This document shows, one piece after another, positions 63,638-64,000 of a stretch of DNA of 64,000 bases; position 1 is the first letter of the stretch; every line of letters begins with the position of its first letter. Source of the DNA: Tridacna crocea. Its lineage: Eukaryota; Mollusca; Bivalvia; Cardiida; Cardiidae. The notes under the pieces were generated by a model that was not told where the DNA came from, did no database searches, and worked only from the letters and a program-made list of their open reading frames with translations. Where the stretch lies: NCBI GenBank assembly GCA_943736015.1, contig OX031058.1, forward strand, positions 1,131,001-1,195,000, read 5' to 3'. The position numbers were made by a program, and so were the translations under genes.

Positions 63638-64000
63638 GACAACAAAAGTACTGTTTTTGTTCTATAGATTTTTTTCTAGAGACTGTTGTCTTGCTTGGAT
63701 TTGTGTAATGACAAAATGTCAACAAGAGGTCATGTTTTAGGTAGAAAGTAGTTCCGGCATGTGCTATAAATATCCGTGGTATATCATTGTTCTAAAAATA
63801 ACCGTGGTATATCAAAAAAAATATATCATGGGTGATATTGCATGGATATTCGCGTAGTTGAAAGATAAAAGAAAAATTCATAATGGGTATATACTATACT
63901 GAAAACAAGGGAGGTTACTTGATAAAGATAAATTCTAACAGTTTTTTCGTGTTCTCTTCATATGATATCGATAAACGTTAAAGTCTCAGTAGCCTCCGAC

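Overview
This looks like AT-rich, intron-dominated, repeat-packed genomic DNA of a marine invertebrate, most likely a bivalve mollusc. The reasons are tRNA-derived SINEs (one type carrying a MetaSINE-like central block), pearl-like elements with minisatellites, a GTCTGTCCGT-rich repeat of a type common in molluscs, metazoan splice and polyadenylation signals, and no prokaryotic gene organisation. The species call is inference.

Protein-coding content is very low. The one convincing gene piece is a 5' coding exon of a class A (rhodopsin-like) neuropeptide-type GPCR at 14174-14628 (+). It carries TM1-TM3 and stops at a splice donor inside the E/DRY motif. I found no downstream exons, so the intron is very long or the locus is broken. 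At the right edge, an exon-like ORF (62666-62853), a clean donor/acceptor pair, a second exon (63480 onward) and an AATAAA at 63632 suggest a small two-exon transcript of unknown function. A tandem duplication at 58922-59579 also carries exon-like sequence.

Almost everything else is short non-autonomous mobile elements in many families. Family letters are local labels for this window. Four families begin and end in TTAA: A (about 225 bp, 65-70 bp hairpin core, more than 20 copies), B (about 210 bp, different hairpin core), M (about 365 bp) and O (about 510-550 bp). Neighbouring elements repeatedly share one TTAA, and several sit inside other repeats exactly at TTAA, which is the behaviour expected of piggyBac-type mobilisation. 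Other families are C/D (GC-rich hairpins), E/P (element with terminal long inverted repeat plus a 32-bp array), H (palindrome-ended), I/J (large nested palindrome at 60736-61497), L with the 27-bp minisatellite K, F, G, N and Q, plus at least five kinds of tRNA-like SINE or tRNA-derived repeat.

Layout: 0-14 kb mixed families A-I with SINEs; 14.1-14.6 kb GPCR exon; 15-32 kb dense A/B/H/M/SINE insertions with several nested events; 30.4-36.4 kb three 27-bp minisatellite loci and a graveyard of old A copies (33.1-34.9 kb); 38-51 kb further A, B, C, H and L copies; 53.6-54.6 kb a head-to-tail run of five A elements; 57-60.7 kb comparatively repeat-poor; 60.7-62.2 kb nested palindromes; 62.6-63.7 kb putative small transcript. 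The most interesting signal is that the two arms of the A and B hairpins change together from copy to copy, so the palindromes are kept symmetrical while their sequence drifts.
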